Shown one piece after another: positions 42,592 to 52,071 of a stretch of 64,000 nucleotides of DNA. The translations under genes were made by a program, and so were the position numbers. Under the pieces are notes generated by a model that saw only the letters and a program-made list of their open reading frames with translations, was not told the DNA's origin and made no database searches. The stretch spans positions 1 to 64,000 of the forward strand of contig CAZKRM010000013.1 of NCBI GenBank assembly GCA_964555285.1, in the 5' to 3' direction. Origin of the DNA: JBBIQV01 sp964555285 (GTDB taxonomy: Bacteria; Nitrospirota; Nitrospiria; Nitrospirales; Nitrospiraceae). Positions within the stretch are counted from its first letter, which is position 1; every line of letters begins with the position of its first letter.

Positions 42592-44010
42592 GTGATGATG
42601 GGGGTGGCCGACGTGGATCTCGCAGGCGCGCGTGTGACGATCGTTGGGGTGGCGAGAAGCGGAGTGGCGGCCGCGCGGCTGCTCCAGGCGGCCGGTGCGC
42701 GCGTGACCTTGGCCGATCGGAAAACCAAAGACGAACTGGCGAGCGTGCTGTCCGCCTTGGAGGGGGAGCGGATTCAGATCGTCGTCGGCCCCCAGTATGA
42801 AACGGCTCTGGAGGGGCCGGATCTCATCGTGATCAGTCCCGGCGTCCCCTATCGCATCGACGCGCTCGAACGGGCGCGGCGCCGTGGGGTGACGGTGATC
42901 GGTGAGTTAGAACTCGCGTCGCGGTTTCTCAAGGCGCCGGTGCTGGCGGTGACAGGCACAAACGGCAAGAGCACGACGGTCACCTTGATCGGGCGGTTCC
43001 TCCAGGAAAGCGGCCGGCGCGTGTTCGTGGGAGGGAATCTGGGCACCGCGCTGAGCGAGGCGGCGTTGAAAGCCTACCAGGCCGGCCAGGCGGGCGGCGG
43101 CGAGGCCGATCCCTACGATGCCCTGGTGGTGGAAGTGTCCAGCTTTCAATTGGAGACGATCGCGCAATTTCATCCGTGGATTGCGGCGGTGCTGAACGTC
43201 ACGGTGGACCATATGGATCGCTACGAGAGCGTCGAGGAGTACGTCGCCGCGAAGGCCAGGATCTTTGAGAACCAGACGGCCGGCGATTACTCGCTTGTCA
43301 ACCTGGACGATGAGCGAGTCTCCGCGTTGGCGGCGAAGAGTCGCGCCACGGTGCTGGGGTTCAGCCGGACCAAGACGGTAGGCACCGGGATGGCCGGTGG
43401 GACCTGGCTGGAGGGAGATCGTCTGGTGACGACGGCGATGGGCCGACAACAGGAGATTTGTCGGAGAAGCGATCTGCGGCTACTCGGCTTGCACAATGTC
43501 GAGAACGCGATGGCTGCGGCCACGTTCGCGCTGCTCAGTGGTTGCCGGCTAGACGCCATCCGGCATGTGTTGGCCACGTTCCCCGGACTTGAGCACGCGT
43601 TGGAAGTCGTGCGGGACCGACAGGGCGTGCGATTTGTGAATGATTCGAAGGGGACCAACGTCGATGCGACGTTGAAAGCGCTGGAGAGCATCGACCGGCC
43701 GATCTGGTTGATCGCGGGCGGCTACGACAAGGGTGCCGACTTTGCCCGGTTGGTCCCGGCCATCAGGCAACGGGTGAAACGGGTGATCTTGATCGGGGCC
43801 GCGGCTCCCCGCATCGAGGCAGTGCTGAAGGGTTTCGATCAAATCTCCCACGCCGGCTCGTTGCGGGCGGCGGTCGAGCTGGCGGCGCAAGAGGCAGCGT
43901 CGGGGGATGTGGTTCTGCTGTCGCCTGCTTGTGCGAGCTTCGACATGTTTGTGGATTATCAGGACCGGGGCCGGCAGTTCAAGACGCTCGTCCAGGCTTT
44001 GTCGGAGTAG
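42592..44010 (+). CDS. murD: UDP-N-acetylmuramoyl-L-alanine-D-glutamate ligase (MurD)
   Basis: 472 residues. N-terminal Rossmann-like domain (VTIVGVARSGVAAARLL), ATP site AVTGTNGKSTTVTLIG (about residues 119-134), central NVTVDHMDRY, and C-terminal RFVNDSKGTNVDATLKAL and LSPACASFDMFVDYQDRGRQF. It adds D-glutamate to UDP-MurNAc-L-alanine in the cytoplasm. It starts 4 bases after mraY, at GTG followed by two ATG codons, so the exact start may differ by one or two residues. Confidence 0.96.
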   Translation: MMMGVADVDLAGARVTIVGVARSGVAAARLLQAAGARVTLADRKTKDELASVLSALEGERIQIVVGPQYETALEGPDLIVISPGVPYRIDALERARRRGVTVIGELELASRFLKAPVLAVTGTNGKSTTVTLIGRFLQESGRRVFVGGNLGTALSEAALKAYQAGQAGGGEADPYDALVVEVSSFQLETIAQFHPWIAAVLNVTVDHMDRYESVEEYVAAKARIFENQTAGDYSLVNLDDERVSALAAKSRATVLGFSRTKTVGTGMAGGTWLEGDRLVTTAMGRQQEICRRSDLRLLGLHNVENAMAAATFALLSGCRLDAIRHVLATFPGLEHALEVVRDRQGVRFVNDSKGTNVDATLKALESIDRPIWLIAGGYDKGADFARLVPAIRQRVKRVILIGAAAPRIEAVLKGFDQISHAGSLRAAVELAAQEAASGDVVLLSPACASFDMFVDYQDRGRQFKTLVQALSE

Positions 44011-44063
44011 GCACGATCAGGTCGGCCGGATGGATCTGATCGTGGAGGATGCGACACTGAGCA

Positions 44064-45269
44064 ATGTCACAAAAATCAGCAGGTACTCTGGCGCTCCCAT
44101 GGTCGTCGTCGGCCAAGAGTTCGCAGCAGCGAGTGGCGATCGATCACACGTTGTTGGTGGTGACGATGGTACTTGCCCTGGTGGGGCTGGTGATGGTGTT
44201 CAGTGCGAGCGCCGTCGTGGCCGGCAACCGGTTTCACGACCCGGGCTATTTCCTCAAACGACAAGTGGCCTGGCTCGTCTTCGGCTTTCTGCTCCTTCAT
44301 CTCCTGTCGCGCGTCGAGTACACCGTCTGGCGCACCTTGGCCATGCCCATCTTGGGGTTGACCGTCGTGTTGCTGGTCATGGTGCTCATCCCATCCCTGG
44401 GTGTCGCGGCGAAAGGAGCGCGCCGGTGGTTGCGGCTGGGCCCCATTTCTATTCAACCCGCCGAGCTGGTGAAGCTCGTCGCGGTCATCTATCTGGCTGC
44501 GTACGTGACCAAGAAGGGCGACAAGATCGCGAACTTCTCGACCGGCTTCGTGCCTCCGCTCGTCGTGGTGGGGATCTTGAGCGGGCTGGTGTTGCTCGAA
44601 CCGGACCTCGGCACCGTGGTCGTGATGGGCGTCGTCATGGTCGGGCTGTTGTTCCTGGCAGGCGCGCGGCTCTCGCATCTCTCCGGGCTGGCGCTGTGTG
44701 CCGTGCCGGTCGTGTTGGCGTTGGTACTGGGGTCGAGCTATCGCCGCCAACGCCTCCTGACGTTTCTCGCGCCCTGGAAGGACGCGGCGGACGCCGGGTT
44801 CCAAGTGACGCAGTCCTTTGTGGCGTTCGGCAGTGGGGGGCTGTTCGGGGTGGGATTAGGCGAGGGCAAGCAGAAGCTGTTCTTTCTCCCGGAGGCGCAT
44901 ACGGATTTTGTCTTGGCTCTCGTGGGCGAAGAATTGGGACTGGTCGGCACCGCCGGGATCATGTTGCTGTTTGCCGTCTTCGTGATAAAGGGATTTCAGA
45001 TTGCCGCACGCGCGCGCGTGCCGTTCGGCCGACATTTGGCCACCGGCCTCACGCTGTTGATCGGGCTGCAGGCACTGGTCAATGCGGGCGTGGCGACGGG
45101 TCTGTTGCCGACCAAAGGGCTGACGCTCCCGTTCGTGAGCTATGGCGGCTCGTCGCTCGTGGTCAGTATGGCGGCAGTCGGCATCCTGCTCAGCATTTCG
45201 CGGGACCGACAGGCAGGGCAGGCCGGAAGTGGACATCGGGGCGGAGATGGCGGGTCAGGCGGCCGATGA
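44064..45269 (+). CDS. ftsW: Septal lipid II polymerase FtsW
   Basis: 401 residues of the SEDS family with ten hydrophobic segments: LLVVTMVLALVGLVMVFSAS first, then the long periplasmic loop with FVAFGSGGLFGVGLGEGKQKLFFLPEAHTDFV and the C-terminal LPTKGLTLPFVSYGGSSLV. It polymerises lipid II with FtsI as its partner transpeptidase. It overlaps murG by four bases (ATGA). A long open frame in another phase covers this gene and is an artefact. Confidence 0.95.
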   Translation: MSQKSAGTLALPWSSSAKSSQQRVAIDHTLLVVTMVLALVGLVMVFSASAVVAGNRFHDPGYFLKRQVAWLVFGFLLLHLLSRVEYTVWRTLAMPILGLTVVLLVMVLIPSLGVAAKGARRWLRLGPISIQPAELVKLVAVIYLAAYVTKKGDKIANFSTGFVPPLVVVGILSGLVLLEPDLGTVVVMGVVMVGLLFLAGARLSHLSGLALCAVPVVLALVLGSSYRRQRLLTFLAPWKDAADAGFQVTQSFVAFGSGGLFGVGLGEGKQKLFFLPEAHTDFVLALVGEELGLVGTAGIMLLFAVFVIKGFQIAARARVPFGRHLATGLTLLIGLQALVNAGVATGLLPTKGLTLPFVSYGGSSLVVSMAAVGILLSISRDRQAGQAGSGHRGGDGGSGGR

Positions 45270-46393
45270 ACATCGTGATTGCAGCAGGGGGGACCGGGGG
45301 GCACCTCTATCCCGCTGTCGCGCTGGTACGGGAGTTTCTCAAGCGGGACCCATCGACGCGCGCGGTGTTTATCGGCACGACACGGGGTATCGAGTCGAAC
45401 GTACTGGCTCACGAAGGATTCGAGTTGAAGCTGATCGCGTCCAAGCCGGTGATGGGACGAGGGATTCGCGAAGCCGTCACGGCGTTGATCGGCTTGCCGA
45501 TCGCGGTCGTCCAGTCGATCGGCATTCTCAGGTCGCGGCGCGCGGATCTCGTGATCGGCGTCGGCGGCTACACCAGTCCGGCGGTCGTGCTGGCGGCTTT
45601 TCTGTTGCGCATCGCGCGCGTGATCGTCGAACCGAACGCCTATCCCGGCATGGCCAACATGGCGGTCGGCCCGTTCGCGCAACGTGTCTTCCTGGCCTTC
45701 GAGTCTGCCGCCGGCTCGTTCAGTTCATCGAAGGTCCGCGTGGTGGGCACTCCGGTACGACAGGCGTTTCTGGAGTCGGAGGGCCAGGCGGCGGGAGCGG
45801 CGACGGAGCGAGGAGCGAAACGTCTCTTGGTGTTCGGCGGCAGTCAAGGCGCACAGGCGATCAACCAAGCCATGATTGAGGCATTGCCCGAGTTGCACGA
45901 TATGAAGGACCGGCTGCTGGTGACGCACCAGACCGGCGAGGCAGATCGCGAGCGGGCCAAGGCTGCTTACGAGGCGGCCGGGTTCCATGCGGATGTGGCG
46001 CCGTTCATCTACGACATGCCGCGGGTCTTGCGAGCGGCGGACTTGGTGGTGTCGCGGTCGGGCGCGATGACGATTGCGGAAGTCACGGCTTGCGGGAAGC
46101 CCGCGGTTCTGATCCCGTTGCCGCAAGCGATCTACAATCATCAGGCGAAGAATGCCCAAGTCATGGAGGCGGCGGGCGCGGCGGTGGTGATCCCGCAATC
46201 GGATCTGACAGGCCACACGCTCGCTCTGGCCGTCCGCTCCATTCTGGAGAATGCGGAGCGGCTACGAACGATGAGCCGGCGAAGCATGACGATGCGGCGA
46301 ATCGATTCAGCCGAGGTCATTGTGCGTGAATGTTATGCACTCATGGGAGGGCAGAATGAGACCAACGGCGCTATTGGAAGGGCAGGGACGTAA
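45266..46393 (+). CDS. murG: Lipid II synthase MurG
   Basis: 375 residues from ATG 45266, which sits in the ftsW stop. GGTGGHLYPAVAL (8-20) binds lipid I, GVGGYTSPAVVLAAFLL follows, and VFGGSQGAQAINQAM, VVSRSGAMTIAEVTACGKPAVLIPLPQA complete the GT28 donor-binding half. It transfers GlcNAc from UDP-GlcNAc to lipid I on the cytoplasmic face of the membrane. Confidence 0.95.
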   Translation: MNIVIAAGGTGGHLYPAVALVREFLKRDPSTRAVFIGTTRGIESNVLAHEGFELKLIASKPVMGRGIREAVTALIGLPIAVVQSIGILRSRRADLVIGVGGYTSPAVVLAAFLLRIARVIVEPNAYPGMANMAVGPFAQRVFLAFESAAGSFSSSKVRVVGTPVRQAFLESEGQAAGAATERGAKRLLVFGGSQGAQAINQAMIEALPELHDMKDRLLVTHQTGEADRERAKAAYEAAGFHADVAPFIYDMPRVLRAADLVVSRSGAMTIAEVTACGKPAVLIPLPQAIYNHQAKNAQVMEAAGAAVVIPQSDLTGHTLALAVRSILENAERLRTMSRRSMTMRRIDSAEVIVRECYALMGGQNETNGAIGRAGT

Positions 46394-46460
46394 TGGCATC
46401 GATCAACCATCTCAACGCGACAATGGGTTCGGGACGGGTTACGGGCTGAGGCGTACCTCG

Positions 46461-47837
46461 ATGTTCAGAAAGACGCAGCATATCCATTTGGTCGGCATCG
46501 GCGGCGCCGGTATGAGCGGCATTGCCGAGGTGCTGCTCACGCTCGGCTATAAAGTCAGCGGGTCGGATCTCCACCAATCGGACACGACGAAGCGACTGGA
46601 GGAGCTCGGTGGGCGGATCTTCTTCGGCCACCACGAATCCAATGTCAGCGAGGCGCAAGTCGTCGTGATCTCGTCGGCCGTGTCGCCGACAAACCCCGAA
46701 GTGGCGGCCGCGAAAGCCAGGCAAATCCCGGTGATCCCGCGGGCGGAGATGTTGGCCGAGTTGATGCGGCTGAAATACGGCGTGGCGATTGCCGGGGCGC
46801 ACGGAAAGACGACGACCACGTCCATGGTGGCCGGCGTCCTCGCGCAGGGTGGGCTGGACCCGACGATGGTGATCGGCGGAAAAGTGAATGCGTTGGGGAG
46901 CCATGCCCGCCTTGGGCGCGGCGATTTCCTGGTGGCCGAAGCCGACGAGAGCGACGGCTCGTTCTTGCGGCTCGCGCCGACGATCGTGGCGGTGACCAAC
47001 CTCGACCGGGAACACCTCGAACACTACGGCACGATGGAACGCCTCAACGAGAGCTTTTTGGAGTTCATCAACAAGGTGCCCTTCTACGGATTGGCCGTGC
47101 TCTGCGCGGACGACGAACGGCTCCGCGGTCTGCTGCCGCGAGTCGTGAAACGCTACCAGACTTATGGATTACAAGAAAGGGACGGCGCGGCCCCTGATTT
47201 TTACGCCGCCGAGATCACGCTGAAGGAATGGGGCTCGGAGTTTCGCGCCTACTCCCACGGCAAGAATCTCGGTCCCTTCCGTCTGGCGATCCCCGGCGTG
47301 CACAACGTGTCGAACGCGCTGGTGGCGATCGCAATCGGGATGGAGCTGGATATCCCGCTCGACTTGATCCGGAAGGGGCTTGCGGCGTTCACGGGCGTCG
47401 AGCGGCGTTTCCAGCTTCGAGGCGAGAAGGGTGGAGTCATGGTGATCGACGACTACGGCCACCATCCGACGGAGGTTCGGGCCACGCTGGCTGCCGCGAA
47501 GCAGGGATGGAATCGCCGGCTGGTGGTTCTGTTTCAGCCGCACCGCTATACACGGTCTCGAGATTTGGCCGAGGAGTTCGCCCACGCGTTCGATCGGGCG
47601 GATCTGCTGTTCATGACGGAAATCTACGCGGCCGGCGAAGCACCTATTCCAGGAGTATCGGGGGCGAAACTGGCCGAATCGGTGCGGGCTGCCGGTCATC
47701 GGGGGGTCACGTTCGTAGAGCGGAAGGAAACGCTGCCCGATCAGGTGTTGCCGGCGCTCAAGCCCGGCGATCTTGTGATGACGTTGGGCGCGGGCGATAT
47801 CTGGAAGGCGGGGCTGGGTCTGTTGGAAAGGCTATGA
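46461..47837 (+). CDS. murC: UDP-N-acetylmuramate-L-alanine ligase (MurC)
   Basis: 458 residues from ATG 46461, which yields the standard N-terminus MFRKTQHIHLVGIGGAGMSG. The ATP loop is in AGAHGKTTTTSMVAGVL (about residues 111-127), then EADESDGSF and the closing DDYGHHPTEVRATL. It adds the first amino acid to UDP-MurNAc. The frame runs to 46320 inside the murG region and is ignored. A 13-bp inverted repeat lies in the gap before murB. Confidence 0.95.
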   Translation: MFRKTQHIHLVGIGGAGMSGIAEVLLTLGYKVSGSDLHQSDTTKRLEELGGRIFFGHHESNVSEAQVVVISSAVSPTNPEVAAAKARQIPVIPRAEMLAELMRLKYGVAIAGAHGKTTTTSMVAGVLAQGGLDPTMVIGGKVNALGSHARLGRGDFLVAEADESDGSFLRLAPTIVAVTNLDREHLEHYGTMERLNESFLEFINKVPFYGLAVLCADDERLRGLLPRVVKRYQTYGLQERDGAAPDFYAAEITLKEWGSEFRAYSHGKNLGPFRLAIPGVHNVSNALVAIAIGMELDIPLDLIRKGLAAFTGVERRFQLRGEKGGVMVIDDYGHHPTEVRATLAAAKQGWNRRLVVLFQPHRYTRSRDLAEEFAHAFDRADLLFMTEIYAAGEAPIPGVSGAKLAESVRAAGHRGVTFVERKETLPDQVLPALKPGDLVMTLGAGDIWKAGLGLLERL

Positions 47838-47846
47838 ACATTCGAT

Positions 47847-47906
47847 GTTCGAGGTTCGAAGTATCGGGCTCTGGAAACCTCGAACGTCGAACGTCGAACC
47901 TCGAAC
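47847..47906. repeat. 13-bp perfect inverted repeat between murC and murB
   Basis: Gttcgaggttcga (47847-47859) faces tcgaacctcgaac (47894-47906); the word tcgaacg is repeated between them. It fills the 80-base gap. No T-run follows. Confidence 0.85.
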
Positions 47907-47917
47907 CTGAGCACGAG

Positions 47918-48838
47918 ATGACCATCCATCGTCGGGTCTGGAGCAGACGGCAGTTGCACCTGGTCGTGGCAGGAATCCGAGGGAACGTGACCTTTAATGC
48001 GCCGCTTCGGGACTACACATCCTTCCGGATCGGGGGACCGGCGGATGTGCTCGTGGAGCCGGCCGATGTGGAGGATGTCTGTGGGCTGGTCAGGCAAGCT
48101 CGTGCGGCCAAGGTTCCGATCTTCGCGCTCGGCGGCACCAACCTCCTCATTAGAGACCGTGGGATTCGCGGGGTGGTCGTGAGTCTAGCCAAGCTGAGGG
48201 CGATTCAAGAAGAACCGGGGCATGTGCTGTATGCCGAGGGTGGAGTGGGAATGCCCACGCTGATCGGCCATGCGATCCGGCGGTCTCTTTCGGGACTCGA
48301 ATGGGCGGCGGGTATTCCGGGGACGGTGGCGGGCTGTGTGGTGATGAACGCGGGGACGAGACTGGGCGAGATGAGCAGTTCCGTCAAAGCGGTCCGGATC
48401 GTGACTCAGGCCGGGCGAGTCGTGGAGTGTCCTGCGTCGGCCATCGAATTCACCTACCGGCACGCGCGTCTGCCGCGCGGGATCGTAGTGGGAGTGTGGT
48501 TGCAACTGAAGCCGGGCGTGCGGGACACGATCGAACGGGTCGTGAAGGACTATCTCAAGTACCGCAAAGACACGCAGCCGCTCACGATGCCGAGCGCCGG
48601 CTGTGTCTTCAAGAATCCACCGAAGGATTCCGCCGGTCGGCTGATCGAGACGGTCGGGCTCAAGGGCGCGCGGGTGGGAGATGCACAGGTGTCCGAGAAA
48701 CACGCCAACTTCATTGTCAATCGCGGAGACGCGCGTGCGACGGATGTGGTGGCCTTGATCGAGAAAGTCAGGCGTGAAGTGGAGCGACGCACCGGCACCA
48801 TACTCGAGCTGGAACTGAAGATCGTCGGGCAAGCGTGA
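47918..48838 (+). CDS. murB: UDP-N-acetylenolpyruvoylglucosamine reductase (MurB)
   Basis: 306 residues. The FAD-binding part has NAPLRDYTSFRIGGPADVLVEP, FALGGTNLLIRDRGIRGVV and AGIPGTVAGCVVMNAGT. The catalytic region is PSAGCVFKNP, where Cys replaces the usual Ser as in some family members, and SEKHANFIVNRGDARATDV closes it. It reduces UDP-enolpyruvyl-GlcNAc to UDP-MurNAc with NADPH. ATG 47918 follows the murC-murB repeat; no strong ribosome site is seen, so another start is possible. Confidence 0.92.
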   Translation: MTIHRRVWSRRQLHLVVAGIRGNVTFNAPLRDYTSFRIGGPADVLVEPADVEDVCGLVRQARAAKVPIFALGGTNLLIRDRGIRGVVVSLAKLRAIQEEPGHVLYAEGGVGMPTLIGHAIRRSLSGLEWAAGIPGTVAGCVVMNAGTRLGEMSSSVKAVRIVTQAGRVVECPASAIEFTYRHARLPRGIVVGVWLQLKPGVRDTIERVVKDYLKYRKDTQPLTMPSAGCVFKNPPKDSAGRLIETVGLKGARVGDAQVSEKHANFIVNRGDARATDVVALIEKVRREVERRTGTILELELKIVGQA

Positions 48839-48841
48839 AGC

Positions 48842-48903
48842 CGTGAATCGTGAAACGTCGAACAAGGGAACGGGCCGAATGTTGTGTCGGTTAACGATTC
48901 ACG
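48842..48903. repeat. 10-bp perfect inverted repeat between murB and ddl
   Basis: Cgtgaatcgt (48842-48851) faces acgattcacg (48894-48903) across a 42-base loop; the word gtgaa is reiterated beside the first arm. Confidence 0.75.
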
Positions 48904-48926
48904 TGTAGCGAATAACGGTTGATGTC

Positions 48927-49919
48927 ATGCCACTAACAAGCGCGCGCATCGGGGTCCTGATGGGAGGCCGGTCGGCTGAACGGGAGATCTCCCTCAAAAC
49001 CGGGCAGGCTGCCTATCGAGCGTTGCTGCGCCGTGGCTACAACGCGGTGGCAATCGATGTCGGTCCCTCGCTCGCTCGGGAGTTGGCGGAGCAAAAGGTA
49101 GAGATCGCGTTTCTCGCGCTCCACGGGCCGGGCGGTGAAGATGGTGCCATGCAGGGATTCCTCGAGTCGATCAACATTCCGTACACAGGCTCCGGGATTC
49201 TCGCCAGCGCGATCGCCATGCATAAAGTGACGGCCAAGCTCCTGCTCCGGGCGCAGGGGATTCCGGTGCCGACGGGCGCCGTCGTCTACCGGGGAGAGTC
49301 TCCGACGGCCGGCCGGTTCCTCCGGTCCGCCAAGTTGAAGTTGCCGGTTGTCGTGAAGCCGGCGACGCAAGGCTCGTCGATCGGCGTGACGATCGTGACG
49401 CAACCGTCGCAGTGGAAGGAGGCCTTGCAGTTGGCCCACCGGTACGAACGCGAGGCGGTGGTCGAAGCCTACGTGCCGGGCCACGAGGTGACGGTGTCGA
49501 TCCTCAGCGGGTCGGACGGGAAGCTGCTCGCACTGCCGGCCGTCGAGATCGTCGCGCCGGGCGGCTTCTACAATTTCAGCGCCAAGTACGAAAAGGGTAA
49601 GACCCAGTATCTGTGTCCGGCGCCTCTCTCGACGCCGGTCACGCGCCGGATTCGGGAACTAGCGGTCAGGGCCTACCATGCGGTGGGATGCGACGGGGCG
49701 GTGCGCGTGGATTTCCGGATCACCCCACGCGGGCGGCCCTACGTGTTGGAGATCAACACCGTCCCCGGCATGACGGAAACCAGCCTCCTTCCGATGGCGG
49801 CGGCGCAGGCGGGCATTGATTACGAATCCCTGACGGAGCGAATCCTCCAGTCGGCTCTCCGACGAGCAAGTCGGGGGCAAGAAGGGACGATAAGCGGGGA
49901 CGACTTATGCGGACGTTGA
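48927..49919 (+). CDS. ddl: D-alanine-D-alanine ligase (Ddl)
   Basis: 330 residues. N-terminal IGVLMGGRSAEREISLKTG, then ALHGPGGEDGAMQGFLESINIPYTGSG, the ATP-grasp core LPVVVKPATQGSSIGVTIV, and C-terminal GAVRVDFR and EINTVPGMTETSLLPMAA. It produces the D-Ala-D-Ala used by MurF. The downstream ftsQ begins 13 bases inside its end, so translation of the two is linked. Confidence 0.95.
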   Translation: MPLTSARIGVLMGGRSAEREISLKTGQAAYRALLRRGYNAVAIDVGPSLARELAEQKVEIAFLALHGPGGEDGAMQGFLESINIPYTGSGILASAIAMHKVTAKLLLRAQGIPVPTGAVVYRGESPTAGRFLRSAKLKLPVVVKPATQGSSIGVTIVTQPSQWKEALQLAHRYEREAVVEAYVPGHEVTVSILSGSDGKLLALPAVEIVAPGGFYNFSAKYEKGKTQYLCPAPLSTPVTRRIRELAVRAYHAVGCDGAVRVDFRITPRGRPYVLEINTVPGMTETSLLPMAAAQAGIDYESLTERILQSALRRASRGQEGTISGDDLCGR

Positions 49920-50773
49920 GATCGCAGCGGAGACCCGTGCCCAAAGAGCCGCGGCTGAACCGACGCAAACCGTCGGAATCGTCTCAGGGCCTGTCTCACG
50001 GACAGTGCCGATCCCGCCGGCGATGGAGCCGCCTGAAGAAGGCCGCGCGGGTCGCGGCGTGGCTCGTGATGGCCGGCATAGGAACGGTTGGTGTGGCGAT
50101 TGCGTCACGGGAAGCCGGGCCGGTGGTGAACAGCTGGTTCACGATCCGCGAGGTGACCGTGCAAGGGCTCGAGCATGTGACACGCCGGGAGATCATCGAT
50201 CGATTGGCGCTGTCGCACGAGGCGACGCTGGTCTCTGTTGCGCCGGATCGGCTGGCGGAGCGGGTGGCCGGTCATCCCTGGGTCAAAAGCGCAAGGGTCG
50301 CGCGGGTGCCGTTTCATGAACTGCGTGTCGAGATCATTGAGCGTAAGCCGGCTGCCATCGTTCGAGCGTCGTCCGGAAATGTACTCGTGGATGACGGCGG
50401 TGCGGTGCTCGCGCGTATTGGGACGAACGACGATCCGACCCTTCCGGCCATGACCGGGGTTGATCCGGATGGGCTGGCGCGGGGGGAAGCCAGGGGACGC
50501 GAGGTGGTGAAGACCGGCGTGGAGTTGGCGAAGCTCGTGACGCAGACGCTCGATGGTCGGGTGGAGGTGGACGTGACGAAAGACGACAGCTTGGTGGCGG
50601 CGGTGAAAGGAATCCGTTTCCAAGTGGGGGCCTCGGCAGTGGATGAACAGTGGGAGCGATTCCGCAAGATGAAGCCCGCGCTGCGCGCGTCGGCTTTGAA
50701 CGGGACCGGCAAGGCCGCACACGAAATCGACCTGCGATTTGCGGATCGTGTGATTGTCCGGGAAAGGGGGTGA
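49907..50773 (+). CDS. ftsQ: Cell division protein FtsQ
   Basis: 288 residues: a basic cytoplasmic N-terminus, one membrane helix (AAWLVMAGIGTVGVAIAS, about residues 47-64) and a POTRA domain (FTIREVTVQGLEHVTRREIIDRLAL), followed by a FtsQ/DivIB beta domain with WVKSARVARVPFHELRVEIIERKPAAIV. It recruits and regulates the FtsW/FtsI machine. The start is ATG 49907 overlapping ddl; a later start would shorten the basic tail. Confidence 0.9.
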   Translation: MRTLRSQRRPVPKEPRLNRRKPSESSQGLSHGQCRSRRRWSRLKKAARVAAWLVMAGIGTVGVAIASREAGPVVNSWFTIREVTVQGLEHVTRREIIDRLALSHEATLVSVAPDRLAERVAGHPWVKSARVARVPFHELRVEIIERKPAAIVRASSGNVLVDDGGAVLARIGTNDDPTLPAMTGVDPDGLARGEARGREVVKTGVELAKLVTQTLDGRVEVDVTKDDSLVAAVKGIRFQVGASAVDEQWERFRKMKPALRASALNGTGKAAHEIDLRFADRVIVRERG

Positions 50774-50779
50774 CGTACC

Positions 50780-52012
50780 GTGCCGAAAGGTGACCACATC
50801 CTCGTCGGGCTGGATATCGGCACCACGAAAATCTGCGCCATCGTCGCGGAGGTAACGGAAGAGGGTGTCCTCAACATCATCGGGGTCGGCTCCAGCCCGT
50901 CTCGAGGGCTTCGCAAGGGCGTGGTGGTGAACATCGAGAGTACGGTGGAGTCGATCAAGAAGGCGGTCGAGGAAGCCGAGCTCATGGCGGCCGTCCAAAT
51001 CAATTCCGTCTATACGGGCATTGCCGGCAGTCACATTTCCGGCGAGAACTGCAAAGGGGTGGTGGCGCTCAAGAAGCAGGAAGTGACGCGGGAAGACATT
51101 CAACGGGCCGTGGAGAGCGCGCGGACCTTGGCGGTGATCCCGCACGAGCGGCGGATCCTGCACGTGCTCCCGTGCGAATTTATGGTGGATGACCAAGACG
51201 GAGTGCGCGAACCGCTCGGGATCTCCGGCAATCGGTTGGAAGTGAATGTCCATGTCATTACCGGGGCGGTCACGTCGGCCCAGAACATTATCAAGAGCGT
51301 GAACCGCGCAGGGTTGGATGTCATCGACATCATTCTGCAACCGCTGGCGTCCAGCGAAGCGGTGCTGAGCCCGGAAGAGCGCGAACTCGGCGTGGTCATG
51401 GTCGATCTCGGCGGAGGGACGACCGACCTGGCGATCTTCCTCGATGGGAGCATTCGCCACACGGCGGTCCTGCCGATCGGCGGCCAGAATTTGACCAAGG
51501 ATCTGGCCATCGGCTTGCTCACGTCGCAGACAGAGGCGGAAAAGATCAAAATCCAACACGGGGTCGCGCGCACGGACATGATCGCCGGCCATCAGAGCAT
51601 CGAGGTGCCGTCGGTGGGAGATCGGCCTCCGCGCCTCTTTTCCCGGCGCGATATCGGCGAAATCATCGAGCCACGCGTCGAGGAGATGTTCGAGTTGGTC
51701 CGACGCGAGATCGCTCGGGCGGGCTATGAAGGCATGTTGGGTGCCGGTGTGGTGATTACGGGAGGGACCTCCCTGCTGGAGGGGATGCCCGATGCGGCGG
51801 AGAAGGTGCTGAACTTGCCGGCTCGACGAGGGACTCCGTCCGGTGTCGGTGGGTTACGGGACATCGTGAGCAACCCGATGCACGCCACCGGGGTAGGCCT
51901 CCTGCTCCACGCCAGGAAGCATGCGGAAGAGTTGGAAGCCGCGGGGCTCCACAGCGGGCGCTCGCTCAGCAAGGTGTTCGCCAGGATGCGATCGATGTTC
52001 GAGCTCTTTTAA
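50780..52012 (+). CDS. ftsA: Cell division protein FtsA
   Basis: 410 residues of the actin/Hsp70 fold: VGLDIGTTKICAIVAEV (phosphate 1), MVDLGGGTTDLAIFLDG (phosphate 2) and GAGVVITGGTSLLEGM (adenosine site). A C-terminal amphipathic stretch (LSKVFARMRSMFELF) would anchor it to the membrane. FtsA links FtsZ filaments to the membrane. It starts with GTG, 6 bases after ftsQ, and precedes ftsZ by 59 bases. Confidence 0.95.
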   Translation: MPKGDHILVGLDIGTTKICAIVAEVTEEGVLNIIGVGSSPSRGLRKGVVVNIESTVESIKKAVEEAELMAAVQINSVYTGIAGSHISGENCKGVVALKKQEVTREDIQRAVESARTLAVIPHERRILHVLPCEFMVDDQDGVREPLGISGNRLEVNVHVITGAVTSAQNIIKSVNRAGLDVIDIILQPLASSEAVLSPEERELGVVMVDLGGGTTDLAIFLDGSIRHTAVLPIGGQNLTKDLAIGLLTSQTEAEKIKIQHGVARTDMIAGHQSIEVPSVGDRPPRLFSRRDIGEIIEPRVEEMFELVRREIARAGYEGMLGAGVVITGGTSLLEGMPDAAEKVLNLPARRGTPSGVGGLRDIVSNPMHATGVGLLLHARKHAEELEAAGLHSGRSLSKVFARMRSMFELF

Positions 52013-52071
52013 CGGTTGCGCGCGGCGGGAGGCCGCTCGCGAGTCTTACTCTTACTGAAGGAGGTGCCACA

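Noticed and set aside
43907..45265. Long open frame covering ftsW in another phase, fused to murG
   Set aside because: High GC leaves few stops; residues before 45266 are Arg/Gly-rich without motifs, while ftsW is clear in its own frame.
46320..46460. Extended N-terminus for MurC
   Set aside because: It overlaps the end of murG and lacks conservation; ATG 46461 gives the standard MurC start.
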